Positions 55,219 to 63,712 of a stretch of DNA of 64,000 bases are shown here, piece after piece. Made by a program: the position numbers and the translations under genes. Below the pieces are notes generated by a model, which had not been told where the DNA came from, made no database searches, and was given only the letters and a program-made list of their open reading frames with translations. Location: positions 30,618 through 94,617 of the forward strand of contig JAWLCV010000004.1 of NCBI GenBank assembly GCA_041686955.1. Reading direction: 5' to 3'. Source of the stretch: UBA7803 sp041686955. GTDB lineage: Bacteria; Pseudomonadota; Gammaproteobacteria; Pseudomonadales; Azotimanducaceae. Each line of letters starts with the position of its first letter. The first letter of the stretch is position 1.

Positions 55219-56390
55219 CAGTCAGCGCTCCTGCCGAGGATGAGCGTACTGTGGCTGGACATGATGCCGCCCTGCGCATGGAGCAGCCCCAACTCCGCGC
55301 CTGCCACCTGACGTTCTCCTGCCGTGTGACGCAGCTGCCAGACGGACTCAGTGAGCGCGAACATGGAGCCGGGGTTGCCAGGGTGACAATGGGACAGAAG
55401 ACCGCCATGGGTGTTGACGGGCAGACTTGACCCGGGTCCGATGCCCACGGAAGTCAGGTAGTCGCCGCCCTCGCCTTTTCCACAGAATCCCAGATCTTCC
55501 AGCTCGACCAGAACGGTTGGCGTGAAGCAGTCGTAGAGCTGCGCGAAATCCATTTCAGCCGGTCTGAACCCAGCCGTGGCGTACGCCGCCCGCCCTGACT
55601 CGACGGCAGCGGAGGTCGTCAGACTACGGGCCTGGCTGATGTGCTCATGGCTGTGGCCTTCACCAATCCCCAGCAGATAAACCGGCGGATGCGCAAAGTC
55701 CCTCGCCCGCTCCGCCGAGGTCAGGACGATCGCGGCGCCACCGTCCGAAACCAGAGAGCAGTCCAGCAACCGCAGTGGGTCCGCGATGAGGCGCGAGGCG
55801 AGCACATCCTCGACCGTCAGCGGCTCGCGCATCTGGGCCGTCGGATTTCGCGCCGCGTGGGCCCGGCACGCAACCGCGATCTCGGCAAAGTGCTCTGCGC
55901 GGGTTCCGTACTCGGCCATGTGTGCCTGGGCAATCAGGGCATAGTATGCCGGGACCGTTGGGCCGTAAGGCTGTTCGTACTGGGGATGCCCCGTGGAGGA
56001 TTGCATCAGCATGGCCTGGTCACGGGTCAGGCCGCTGCGCAGGCTGTCGGCCATGGCGATGACCACGGTTTGCGCCATTCCGGTGACGATCGCCGAGGCG
56101 GCGTGGTGGAGCACCGAGAAGGTCGTACCTCCGCCTGCACCGGCCGCAAAACAGTAGCGCGGCGCGATCTGCAGGTACTCGGCTATGGCCTCCGCGTGGT
56201 ACAGCATTGGCTGCGCCATGCTGTTGCAGGTAACCAGGCCGTCGATCTCGTGCTTGCCGATGCCGGCGTCGAGGAGCGCCAGCATGATGGCCTCGACGCA
56301 CAGCTCGGTGGCGCTCGCATCGGGCACTATCCCGACTTGCGTGTCCGCCGCCCCGACGATGGCCACTTTACCGCGCAGGGAGGTGCTCAC
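55218..56390 (-). CDS. Thiolase-fold SCP-x/Ltp2-like protein lacking catalytic cysteines
   Basis: A 390-residue thiolase-fold enzyme. Where thiolases have the nucleophilic Cys this one reads AAGAGGGTTFSVLHHA, and where they have the second Cys it reads LLHAQGG. The HPGNPG block after LLSHC keeps the His. A YDCFTPTVLVELEDLG segment is present, as in the Ltp2 group. With the DUF35 gene next to it, this is better explained as an aldol-cleaving (retro-aldolase) enzyme than a true thiolase. The CoA substrate is unknown. Confidence 0.82.
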   Translation of the reverse strand: MSTSLRGKVAIVGAADTQVGIVPDASATELCVEAIMLALLDAGIGKHEIDGLVTCNSMAQPMLYHAEAIAEYLQIAPRYCFAAGAGGGTTFSVLHHAASAIVTGMAQTVVIAMADSLRSGLTRDQAMLMQSSTGHPQYEQPYGPTVPAYYALIAQAHMAEYGTRAEHFAEIAVACRAHAARNPTAQMREPLTVEDVLASRLIADPLRLLDCSLVSDGGAAIVLTSAERARDFAHPPVYLLGIGEGHSHEHISQARSLTTSAAVESGRAAYATAGFRPAEMDFAQLYDCFTPTVLVELEDLGFCGKGEGGDYLTSVGIGPGSSLPVNTHGGLLSHCHPGNPGSMFALTESVWQLRHTAGERQVAGAELGLLHAQGGIMSSHSTLILGRSAD

Positions 56391-56409
56391 GATCTCTCGG
56401 CCTCCTTGC

Positions 56410-56841
56410 TCATGCCGATCCGACCACGACGGTCGCGGTTCCGGGCGTCACGACCTCCCCCTCGTCGTTTTTGACGTATACCTCCACACGGACCTCACCG
56501 GTCGCGGCATCCACGGACACTACCGAACCACCGACGTGCAACGTCTCACCTACGTAAGATGCGAGGCGATTGGAGTACTCGATGGACACGAGCCGGCCGG
56601 CATCACCGACCCACTCCTCTACGCACTGAGTGAGCCAATCACCCAGCAGCGGACCAGGCACGACCAACCCCGGGTACCCCTCGACTTTCGTTGCATAGGG
56701 CTCGTCGAAGTGAATTCGATGGGCATTCCACAGAGCCGCGTTGTACAGGAACAGTTGTACGTTGTCGGGCTTCAGCTCGCGCCCGGGCAGTTCGTCGCCA
56801 ACCTGCACATCCGTGTTCTGCGGGCCTTTCGTTGCGCGCAT
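56410..56841 (-). CDS. MaoC-like hotdog hydratase/dehydratase
   Basis: A 143-residue hotdog protein with NAHRIHFDEPYATKVEGYPG (about residues 39-58) and VVPGPLL, the form of the catalytic loop seen in HTD2/FAS1-like hydratases with Asn-x-His and His-x-Asp. It lies 6 bp after the hotdog gene at 56848-57303, and the two probably form a heterodimeric enoyl-CoA hydratase. Confidence 0.82.
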   Translation of the reverse strand: MRATKGPQNTDVQVGDELPGRELKPDNVQLFLYNAALWNAHRIHFDEPYATKVEGYPGLVVPGPLLGDWLTQCVEEWVGDAGRLVSIEYSNRLASYVGETLHVGGSVVSVDAATGEVRVEVYVKNDEGEVVTPGTATVVVGSA

Positions 56842-56847
56842 GAGGTC

Positions 56848-57303
56848 CTACCTCAGAATTCTCGTGGTCTTCTCTCGAATGACCGGCTCATTGGCGTCGT
56901 TGACGACTTCCATGTCTACCTCATAGAAGATCAGAGGACCCGAACGGCCACGCTTTTCGTAGATGTCGGTCAGCGTTCGCGTCGCTGTCAGCCACTGGTC
57001 CGGATAGATGGGCTTCAGGTACTCGATCTCGAGGCCACCCGCCATGGCGCGCTCCAGCGGAAACTTGGGCAGCAGCCTGTCGATGGACACCCCGTCCGGC
57101 GAGAGCTCGTTAAGCTCCACCACATCCCAGAACAGTGCGACGTGGAACATGGGAGGGGCCTGGTCCCCATCGAGGTACTTGCGTTGGCGGTTTCCGGTGG
57201 CGATGGCGTATTTTCGGATGTCACGGCGGGTCACCAGTTCCCGGCGCGGCTCGCTCTGGCGCCCGATATTGGCCAGCAGTTCCTTACTGAGCAGTGAACT
57301 CAT
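56848..57303 (-). CDS. FAS1-like dehydratase (MaoC N-terminal hotdog)
   Basis: A 151-residue hotdog protein with the FAS1-like dehydratase pattern: TRRDIRKYAIATGNRQRKYLDGDQAPPMF near the start and GGLEIEYLKPIYPDQWL in the core. This half usually lacks the catalytic residues and pairs with the next gene's MaoC half. ATG 57303 overlaps the ligase stop by four bases. Confidence 0.8.
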   Translation of the reverse strand: MSSLLSKELLANIGRQSEPRRELVTRRDIRKYAIATGNRQRKYLDGDQAPPMFHVALFWDVVELNELSPDGVSIDRLLPKFPLERAMAGGLEIEYLKPIYPDQWLTATRTLTDIYEKRGRSGPLIFYEVDMEVVNDANEPVIREKTTRILR

Positions 57304-58862
57304 GGCTTCCCTTCGCCGGTCTGCCAGTAGGGATCGCGCAGTTCGCGCTTCAGAATCTTGCCCGTAGGTGCCTTCGGCAGACTTTCCACGAAGTCGACGG
57401 AGCGTGGTTTCTGGTAGGAAGCGAGGTGACGGCTCGCCGTGGCAATGATCTCTTCGGCGCTTGCCGTCATTCCCGGCTTCAAGACCACGACGGCCTTCAC
57501 CGACTCGCCCCATTCCGGGTCCGGAATGCCGAACACGGCGGACTCCAGGACGGCAGGATGCTGGTGAATTGCAGCCTCGACCTGGGTGCTGTAGATGTTT
57601 TCGCCTCCGGATATGATCATGTCCTTGGCGCGGTCGACGATGAAGATGTAGCCATCCTCGTCCCATACGGCGATGTCGCCGGTGTGCATCCAGGCGTCCC
57701 GGATGGTCTCAGCCGTCAGGTCGGGACGCCGCCAGTAGCCGACCATGTTCGCGTCCGATTGCACCAGGATCTCGCCCGGCGTGTTGCGATCTCGTGGAAC
57801 CGTATTGCCGGCGCTGTCGACCAGCTTGATGGTGGTCATGAATCCCTCGCGGCCGCACGAACCCAAGCGCTCAGGGTGAATGCCGTTGACCGCGTCGATG
57901 TGATCCTCCTGAGACAGGAAGCTCATGGTCATGCCCTCGGTCTGGCCGTATCCCTGAATCAGGGTGCAGGGAAACGCCTCGAGCGCGGCCTCGACCACGC
58001 TGTGCGGCATGGGCCCCCCGCCGTACTGGATATTGCGCAGGCTACTGAGGTCGTAGTCGCTGAAATCGTCCACCGCCATCATCCAGTTGAGCATGGTGGT
58101 GATGCCCAGAAACGCCGACACTCGCTCCCGCTGGATGACATCCAACGCAAGCTTCGCCTCGAAATTGATCAGCACCAGCGGACAGCCATGGGCCATGTAG
58201 TTCATCGCCAGACCGACAGGAATGTGGAACATTTGTCCCGTCAGCATGTACACGTCCGTGGGCACTATGCGCTCCGCCACGGTCTGGTTGATCATCCCTG
58301 AGAACAGAGAACGGTGCGTGTGCAATGCGCCTTTGGACTCGCCCGTCGTTCCTCCCGTGTACAGGATGAGCATCGGATCGTCGTTCCCCACCGCAGCCGA
58401 CTGCGGCGGCTCCTCCGGGCTTGCGGCAGCCACCAGCGCATCGTAGCTTCCGTCGCCTCCTGGACCGAAACCCAGGCAACGCATTGGCCCCACCCCGGCC
58501 GCAAGCTGTTTCGCGATCTCGCCGTACTCTTCGGAGAAAACCAGGACGCGTGGCTCACCGCCGGCGACGATCTTCAAAAGCTCCGGCACTCCGAGGCGCC
58601 AGTTCAGGGGCTGCACGATCAGCCCGACGCGGGCGCACGCATAGAAGACTTCCATGTACTCGATACAGTTTTTCGCCAGCACGGCCACCCGATCGCCCTT
58701 GCTGAGCCGCAGCTCGCTCAACAAGCCGTTGGCCAGGCGACGGACCCGCTCATCCAACTCGCCGTAGGTCATTCGCCGTTCATTCGGCACGTCGATCAGT
58801 GCCTCTCTCGAAGGCGCCAACCGTGCCGTCTTCGCTGGAATCATTCCCAGATTCATCGACAC
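57300..58862 (-). CDS. AMP-dependent acyl-CoA synthetase
   Basis: A 520-residue ANL ligase: YTGGTTGESKGAL (a Gly in place of the usual Ser), GYGQTEGMT, HTGDIAVWDEDG, DRAKDMIISGGENIYSTQVE and the terminal lysine in APTGKILKR. It activates the pathway acid to its CoA thioester. It lies 5 bp after the SnoaL-like gene and overlaps the hotdog gene. Confidence 0.9.
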   Translation of the reverse strand: MSMNLGMIPAKTARLAPSREALIDVPNERRMTYGELDERVRRLANGLLSELRLSKGDRVAVLAKNCIEYMEVFYACARVGLIVQPLNWRLGVPELLKIVAGGEPRVLVFSEEYGEIAKQLAAGVGPMRCLGFGPGGDGSYDALVAAASPEEPPQSAAVGNDDPMLILYTGGTTGESKGALHTHRSLFSGMINQTVAERIVPTDVYMLTGQMFHIPVGLAMNYMAHGCPLVLINFEAKLALDVIQRERVSAFLGITTMLNWMMAVDDFSDYDLSSLRNIQYGGGPMPHSVVEAALEAFPCTLIQGYGQTEGMTMSFLSQEDHIDAVNGIHPERLGSCGREGFMTTIKLVDSAGNTVPRDRNTPGEILVQSDANMVGYWRRPDLTAETIRDAWMHTGDIAVWDEDGYIFIVDRAKDMIISGGENIYSTQVEAAIHQHPAVLESAVFGIPDPEWGESVKAVVVLKPGMTASAEEIIATASRHLASYQKPRSVDFVESLPKAPTGKILKRELRDPYWQTGEGKP

Positions 58863-58867
58863 CGCCC

Positions 58868-59299
58868 TCAGTAAGGCTTATCGAGATCGAGGTGGCGCCG
58901 GAGAATCTGCCAGTCGTCGCCCCGCTGGACCACCAGGTCCTGATAGATTCCCGCCGAGATCAATGCGACCTCGCCGTGTTCGGTTGCGAGCAGGGTGAGG
59001 TTGGAGACCACCGCGACCGCATCGCCCTCGTCGGCCGTCGGCGTGAAAAAGATGTTGGAGACGACATGGCGACGCTTGTCGGTCTGCTCCGCCATGGCAC
59101 TGGTCATGAGTTGCATGATGGCTTCGCGACCCTCGAAGGGACCGATCAGATCGCCACCCGCTATGCGCATGCTGAAGTAGGCGTCGGAGGCGAAGCTGGC
59201 AGCCAGCATTTCCAGGTTGCGCTCGTCCAATGCGTAGGCCGCGCGAGCCAGCAACTCGTGAATGGCCAGCTTTTCGGCTGCGTCAAGGCTGAGTGTCAT
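58868..59299 (-). CDS. SnoaL-like (NTF2-fold) protein
   Basis: A 143-residue cone-shaped NTF2-fold protein with the usual pattern: AIHELLARAAYALDERNLE, a FEGREAIMQLM helix and a WQILRRHLDLDKPY end. This fold includes ring-hydroxylating dioxygenase beta subunits, ketosteroid isomerases and polyketide cyclases. It could be an isomerase or hydrolase of the pathway, or a small subunit of the Rieske enzyme. Start overlaps the SDR stop (59296-59299). Confidence 0.78.
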   Translation of the reverse strand: MTLSLDAAEKLAIHELLARAAYALDERNLEMLAASFASDAYFSMRIAGGDLIGPFEGREAIMQLMTSAMAEQTDKRRHVVSNIFFTPTADEGDAVAVVSNLTLLATEHGEVALISAGIYQDLVVQRGDDWQILRRHLDLDKPY

Positions 59300-60111
59300 T
59301 TGTCCTCTCCCATCCCGAGCACATCCAGAGTTCCGCGCCAGGCCAGGGAACCGCCATCAATCAGCCATACGGCGCCGTTGATGAAACTTGCTGCCGGACT
59401 CGCCAGGAAACAGACCAGTTCAGCTACGTCTTCCGGTTGGCCCATCCTCGGTATCAGATGGGTAAGAGTCATCGTTCCGAGCATGGCTTTGGGGTCCGGT
59501 GCCGCGGCGAGGAAGTCGTCAACCATGCGGGTGTGTATCGAACCGGGGCAGTAGCAGTTGACACGGATACCATCCGGAGCCAGGTCCACCGCCATCATCT
59601 TGGTCATCTGCATCACCGCGCCCTTGCTGGAACCGTAGGCAAGGCAATTCGGGTACCCGACGATGGAACTGGTAGACCCGGCATTGATGATTGATGCGCA
59701 CGCGCTTTTGCGCAACCAAGGCAGCGCATGCTTGGCGCACAGCCATGGTCCCGTGACATTGACCGCCATGACCTTGTCGAATGTCGCCCGCGGCATAGCT
59801 TCCAGCGACAAACTGCCACCGAGCATGCTCTCATGTATGCCGGCGTTGTTGTGCAGCACATCGATCCCGCCAAGGCACTCAGCAGCACCCTGCATCAACG
59901 CCTGAACCTGGGACTCGTCGCTTACATCGCAATGCTGGTAAAAGGCCGTGCCGCCAGCATCGCGAATGGCCCTCGCAACCGCCTCACCGTCGGTATCGTT
60001 GGTATCGGAGAGCATGACGTGGGCGCCGTACCCGGCCGCGAGCTGGGCAGTGCCAGCGCCGATGCCGGCAGCCGCGCCAGTGATGACGAACCTGAGGCCT
60101 GCAATGCCCAT
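59296..60111 (-). CDS. Short-chain dehydrogenase/reductase
   Basis: A 271-residue classical SDR: NAD(P)-binding TGAAAGIGAG, NNAGIH, catalytic Ser in INAGSTSSI and YGSSK. Asp in LSDTND suggests NAD preference. It would oxidise a secondary alcohol or reduce a ketone. First gene of the twelve-gene minus-strand run; ATG 60111 is chosen because the fold begins there. Its promoter region holds the 21-bp palindrome shared with the divergent TetR gene. Confidence 0.9.
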   Translation of the reverse strand: MGIAGLRFVITGAAAGIGAGTAQLAAGYGAHVMLSDTNDTDGEAVARAIRDAGGTAFYQHCDVSDESQVQALMQGAAECLGGIDVLHNNAGIHESMLGGSLSLEAMPRATFDKVMAVNVTGPWLCAKHALPWLRKSACASIINAGSTSSIVGYPNCLAYGSSKGAVMQMTKMMAVDLAPDGIRVNCYCPGSIHTRMVDDFLAAAPDPKAMLGTMTLTHLIPRMGQPEDVAELVCFLASPAASFINGAVWLIDGGSLAWRGTLDVLGMGEDK

Positions 60112-60189
60112 CTGATGTGCTCCCCTCACCTTCAGATGCCGATTTGCTCGCGCCCTTTCCGCTGAGCCCAAATCAACGCTAACATCAGT

Positions 60190-60210
60190 TTGAACTTGAT
60201 TCAAGTTCAA
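60190..60210. promoter_or_regulatory. 21-bp perfect palindrome, probable TetR operator
   Basis: Arms TTGAACTTGA and TCAAGTTCAA are exact reverse complements around a single central T. It lies between the SDR start (60111) and the divergent TetR start (60281). Each arm's TTGAAC could also serve as a -35 box, one for each direction (17 bp to TATTTC rightward and TGATGT leftward), so a bound repressor would block both. Confidence 0.8.
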
Positions 60211-60280
60211 AATATTTCGACGAACACAAGCGCGGCATGGGCGTGGCCGTGGCCGCCTGCACAGGCAACTGGTACAGTTC

Positions 60281-60931
60281 ATGAGCATGAATTCACGCTT
60301 GACCCAGCCGACCGACCCGACTTCCGGTAGTGCACTTGATGAGCGGTCGAGCGGCCGGGGTGGCCGCGCCGACGCGCGGCGGCGCATCATCTTCAAGGCC
60401 CTTCACGACTGCATCATCAGCAAGGGCTATGTCAAAACCACGCTGGCGGACATCGCCAAGGACGCTGGCATGACCGCCAGCCACCTGCTCTATTATTTCA
60501 ATGGCAAGGAAGACGTCCTCGAGCAGTATTTCGCCAACGTCTCCGTCAGGTTTCTGGGGAGGATCGAGTCATTTTCCCAGTTTCCCCTGCAGGAGCGGAT
60601 AAGCGCGCTGGCCGACTTCTGGTTCCGGGGCGAGACCAGCACCCGACAGGAAATCGGCTTCATGCTCGAGTGTTTCGGAGCGGCCGTGAACGATGACGTG
60701 CTGAAGGTGACGAAGGCCGATTTCGACAGCCGCTGCAAGGCACACCTGACCGACCTCTTCCTCGCCGCGCCCGCCCCCCTGCTGGAAGACAGCAAGGACT
60801 CGGCGGAAATTGCCTACTCCACCATGATAGGCCTGCGCTCAGCCGTGTATTTCGACGACGACATAAGCCTGGAGCGGGCTCATCGTCTGTTCGTCCAAGT
60901 GATGCACCGCCTCTGCGGTCTCGACCTCTGA
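60281..60931 (+). CDS. TetR-family regulator of the catabolic operon
   Basis: A 216-residue repressor. After a basic N-terminal stretch, the helix-turn-helix reads TTLADIAKDAGMTASHLLYYFNGKEDVL (about residues 53-80, in two parts). The ligand domain is less conserved. Divergent from the SDR-led operon with a palindrome in between, the standard TetR arrangement, so it probably represses both and responds to a pathway intermediate. Confidence 0.9.
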   Translation: MSMNSRLTQPTDPTSGSALDERSSGRGGRADARRRIIFKALHDCIISKGYVKTTLADIAKDAGMTASHLLYYFNGKEDVLEQYFANVSVRFLGRIESFSQFPLQERISALADFWFRGETSTRQEIGFMLECFGAAVNDDVLKVTKADFDSRCKAHLTDLFLAAPAPLLEDSKDSAEIAYSTMIGLRSAVYFDDDISLERAHRLFVQVMHRLCGLDL

Positions 60932-60973
60932 CGCGAAGCCCCTGGACAGGGCTCCACTGAGGCAACTGTCCAC

Positions 60974-61984
60974 TCAGCCGCGCAGACGCGGCAGGACCTC
61001 GTCGGCAATGTATCGCAGACGCTGGGTGCCCGACTCCATCGGCTCCCCGGGAAACTGGGCCCAGAAGTGTATGTCGCTGATCAGGGGATAATCGCGCACC
61101 AGCTTGGTCAGATTGGCCACCGCCATGTCCGCATCCCAGAGCTCGTACAATCCATTCTCGATGGCGGTCATGACGTCATCGAACAAGGTGGCCTGTTCTG
61201 GTGGCCCGAAGGCACCCCATTTGATGTACTCATTGATCTGGTAGAGGATGTGGTCGCCGATTCTGCGGGCCTCCGCCTCGGGATCCTCGGCGATGATGGC
61301 CCAGCAGCCCAGCACCACGTTCCCCTGCTCGAGGCTCTTGCCCTGCTCGAGCAGGGCCTCGCAGTAGACATCGATGCCGATACCGCCCGTGGATAGGAAA
61401 CCATCCGCAATTCTTGCCGCGCGCTGAATGGCAGGCGGCACCATGCCTCCGAGCAGGATGCGAGGCGGATGGACCGGAGTCGGCGTGACTCGCAGGTCGC
61501 CGACCGCGAAGCGCTTGCCGGCGAAGCCGACGGGCTGGCCCGACCAGCAGCGACGGATGACCTCGACGCCCTCTTCCAAAAGGCTCGGCCGGTGAGCCAA
61601 CCGGCGTCGAAACTGGTCGAACTCGAGCTGGCGGTAACCGATGCCCACCCCGAGATCGAAGCGACCGCCGCTCAGCAGCGATACCGTCGCGCTGTCCTCG
61701 GCGATGCGAACCGGATCGTGCAGGGGCAGCAGCATCAGGTTGGTGCCGATGTTCAGGCGCCGCGTGCGGGCCGCAATGGCCGCGGCAATGACCAACGGCG
61801 AGGGGGTATAGCCGTCCTCACAGAAATGGTGCTCCGTGAGCCAGACGGAATCGAAGCCTAAATCCTCGGCGCTGGCGATCTGCTCCATACGACTGGCATA
61901 GAACGATTCGGAATCCTCCTGCCACGGGGCGGGGTTGCGGAAGTCGTACCAGAGACCATAGTTGACTTTGGCGTCGATGCTCAT
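60974..61984 (-). CDS. LLM-class flavin-dependent oxygenase
   Basis: A 336-residue luciferase-like TIM barrel: FDSVWLTEHHFCEDGYTPSP near residues 39-58, TRRLNIGTNLMLLPLHDPVR and RFDLGVGIGYRQLEF. Such enzymes use reduced FMN from a partner reductase for monooxygenation, including Baeyer-Villiger type II reactions. It lies 12 bp after the alpha/beta hydrolase gene. Last gene of the TetR-hydrolase-LLM unit. Confidence 0.87.
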   Translation of the reverse strand: MSIDAKVNYGLWYDFRNPAPWQEDSESFYASRMEQIASAEDLGFDSVWLTEHHFCEDGYTPSPLVIAAAIAARTRRLNIGTNLMLLPLHDPVRIAEDSATVSLLSGGRFDLGVGIGYRQLEFDQFRRRLAHRPSLLEEGVEVIRRCWSGQPVGFAGKRFAVGDLRVTPTPVHPPRILLGGMVPPAIQRAARIADGFLSTGGIGIDVYCEALLEQGKSLEQGNVVLGCWAIIAEDPEAEARRIGDHILYQINEYIKWGAFGPPEQATLFDDVMTAIENGLYELWDADMAVANLTKLVRDYPLISDIHFWAQFPGEPMESGTQRLRYIADEVLPRLRG

Positions 61985-61996
61985 GCTGCCCCCGAC

Positions 61997-62803
61997 TCAG
62001 AAGATGTCCGCCAGGAAGGCCTGCAGGTCACGGTTGTACTGTTCCGCCACTTCGATGAAGGGGGCATGACCCACGCCGGGATATTCGATCACGCGGGCAT
62101 TCGCATTGTGCTCGCCCACCCAGCGGCAGATTTCAGGCGCCACGAACCCGTCCTCGAGCCCGACGAACGAGACGATGGGCATGTTCATGGCCGCCAACTG
62201 TCGGCGCTGATCCAGGGTCGCCAACTGACCCAGGGTCACGTGCGCCATCGGCGAGGCCTCGCAGAACACCTGCCACATCCAGCGCACTACGGGCTCGCCC
62301 ACGTCCTTCGCGCAAACAGCCTGGGACAGGCCCGCCAAGAAGCCGATCCGGTCGGCCACCAGGCCCGCAAGGGTAGCGGCCATGTCCGCATCGCTGCCTC
62401 CAGCGGCGAAATCCGGCTTTTGCGTGTAGATGGGCGTCGCCCCACCCGTCAACGCCAAGCCGGCGCAACGCTCACCCAGCCGATCCGCCGCCTCGACGGC
62501 TACTGCCCCTCCCAGGGACCAGCCGTTCAAGACCACCGACTCCAGACCGAGCGCCGCTACCAGATTCACCACATCGCCAGCAATGGCTTCGATGCCCAGG
62601 TCGGGAAAATCCTTGTCCGAGCGGCCACAGCCGCGGTGGTCGATCATCACCACCCGGTGTCCCGCCTCCAGCAGTGCGGGCAGAGTGTTGTCCCAAGCCC
62701 GGCAACTGAAGCCCCAGCCGTGAACCAATATCACGGCCCTCGTTCCGCTGCCGTAGTCCTCGTAGTAGACGCGCCGGCCACAGTCCGTGTTCAGAAATGC
62801 CAT
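61997..62803 (-). CDS. Alpha/beta hydrolase
   Basis: A 268-residue hydrolase with oxyanion LVHGWGFS, nucleophile elbow NGWSLGGA (Ser96), an acid in VGLEDGFVAPE and the His in YPGVGHAPF. It could open a lactone or ester produced by the nearby BVMO or LLM oxygenase. It lies 3 bp after the TetR gene on the same strand. Confidence 0.87.
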   Translation of the reverse strand: MAFLNTDCGRRVYYEDYGSGTRAVILVHGWGFSCRAWDNTLPALLEAGHRVVMIDHRGCGRSDKDFPDLGIEAIAGDVVNLVAALGLESVVLNGWSLGGAVAVEAADRLGERCAGLALTGGATPIYTQKPDFAAGGSDADMAATLAGLVADRIGFLAGLSQAVCAKDVGEPVVRWMWQVFCEASPMAHVTLGQLATLDQRRQLAAMNMPIVSFVGLEDGFVAPEICRWVGEHNANARVIEYPGVGHAPFIEVAEQYNRDLQAFLADIF

Positions 62804-62806
62804 GAT

Positions 62807-63451
62807 CTATTCCTTCACTCTGAGCAATCTTTGTACGGTGAGCTCGTAATCATCGAAGATGGCCTCGAGGTCCAGGGCTTCTGCATTCACCAGCCACTGA
62901 TAGATGATGCCGAATACGAAGGCGTTGAACTGGATCGAGAACTGCTCAGGATTGATCGTCGGAGCGATCTCGCCGGCCTCGATGCCCCGACGGACCCAGC
63001 GTGCTGCATCCTCCCGATAAACGCGGTGGTGGTCCGCCAGCTTGCGGCGGATCTTCGAGTCGTGGCCCAGGGATTCGTACCAGAGCATGTACATGGCACG
63101 CATATAGCTGGCCTCGGCGGTGAGGAAATCGCGCAGTGCGTGCACCGCGGCCAAGACCGCCTCGATCCCGAACTTGTCGCCGACGTAAGAGGAGAGATGT
63201 TCCTTCCAGCGGCCGTCGAACCGCACGAACAGCTGCTGCAGGAAGCCTTCCTTGGAACCGAAACGGGAATGGGCCAGGCCGCGACTGTAGCCGGCCAGCT
63301 CACCGATCTCCTTGAGGGTGGTTCTTTCGGTCCCGCGCTCGATGATGAGTTGGATCGCGGCCTCGAACATGCGTTTGTCCGACAGCGCCGTGCGCTCGGC
63401 CTGGGTTCTGCGGCGCGTTGCCGCGCCCCTACGTGTAGCCTCTGCTCTCAT
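62807..63451 (-). CDS. TetR-family regulator
   Basis: A 214-residue repressor. A very basic N-terminal stretch (TRRGAATRRRTQAERT) leads to the HTH TTLKEIGELAGYSRGLAHSRFG. The ligand domain ends with a long helical region. ATG 63451 is preferred to an upstream in-frame start at 63511. It precedes the hydrolase and LLM genes in one unit and is divergent from the BVMO gene, so it likely controls both directions. No clean palindrome was found between them. Confidence 0.85.
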   Translation of the reverse strand: MRAEATRRGAATRRRTQAERTALSDKRMFEAAIQLIIERGTERTTLKEIGELAGYSRGLAHSRFGSKEGFLQQLFVRFDGRWKEHLSSYVGDKFGIEAVLAAVHALRDFLTAEASYMRAMYMLWYESLGHDSKIRRKLADHHRVYREDAARWVRRGIEAGEIAPTINPEQFSIQFNAFVFGIIYQWLVNAEALDLEAIFDDYELTVQRLLRVKE

Positions 63452-63712
63452 GAGCGCATTTCTCTGAGTGAGCCCGCGGCGCCAGCCCATCATCTTGCTT
63501 GCGACCAACAACTACATTATTCTCATTTGCCAGAGCAGTCAAAGCACCCCGTCGCACGCGACCCGTCAGGCACCAGGTGTTGAGCTCCAGTTCCTTGATG
63601 GTCAAAGGCACAACTCACGATCGTATGGCGGATGGACGTCGCAGCCGCAGACGCGGCCACTCCGAGCAACCAGTTTCGAGTGGCACCCGCCTTCTAGCAG
63701 AGGAAAACGGCC

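Noticed and set aside
55218..56390. Plain acetyl-CoA acetyltransferase annotation
   Set aside because: Neither catalytic cysteine is present; the DUF35 partner points to an Ltp2-like aldolase.
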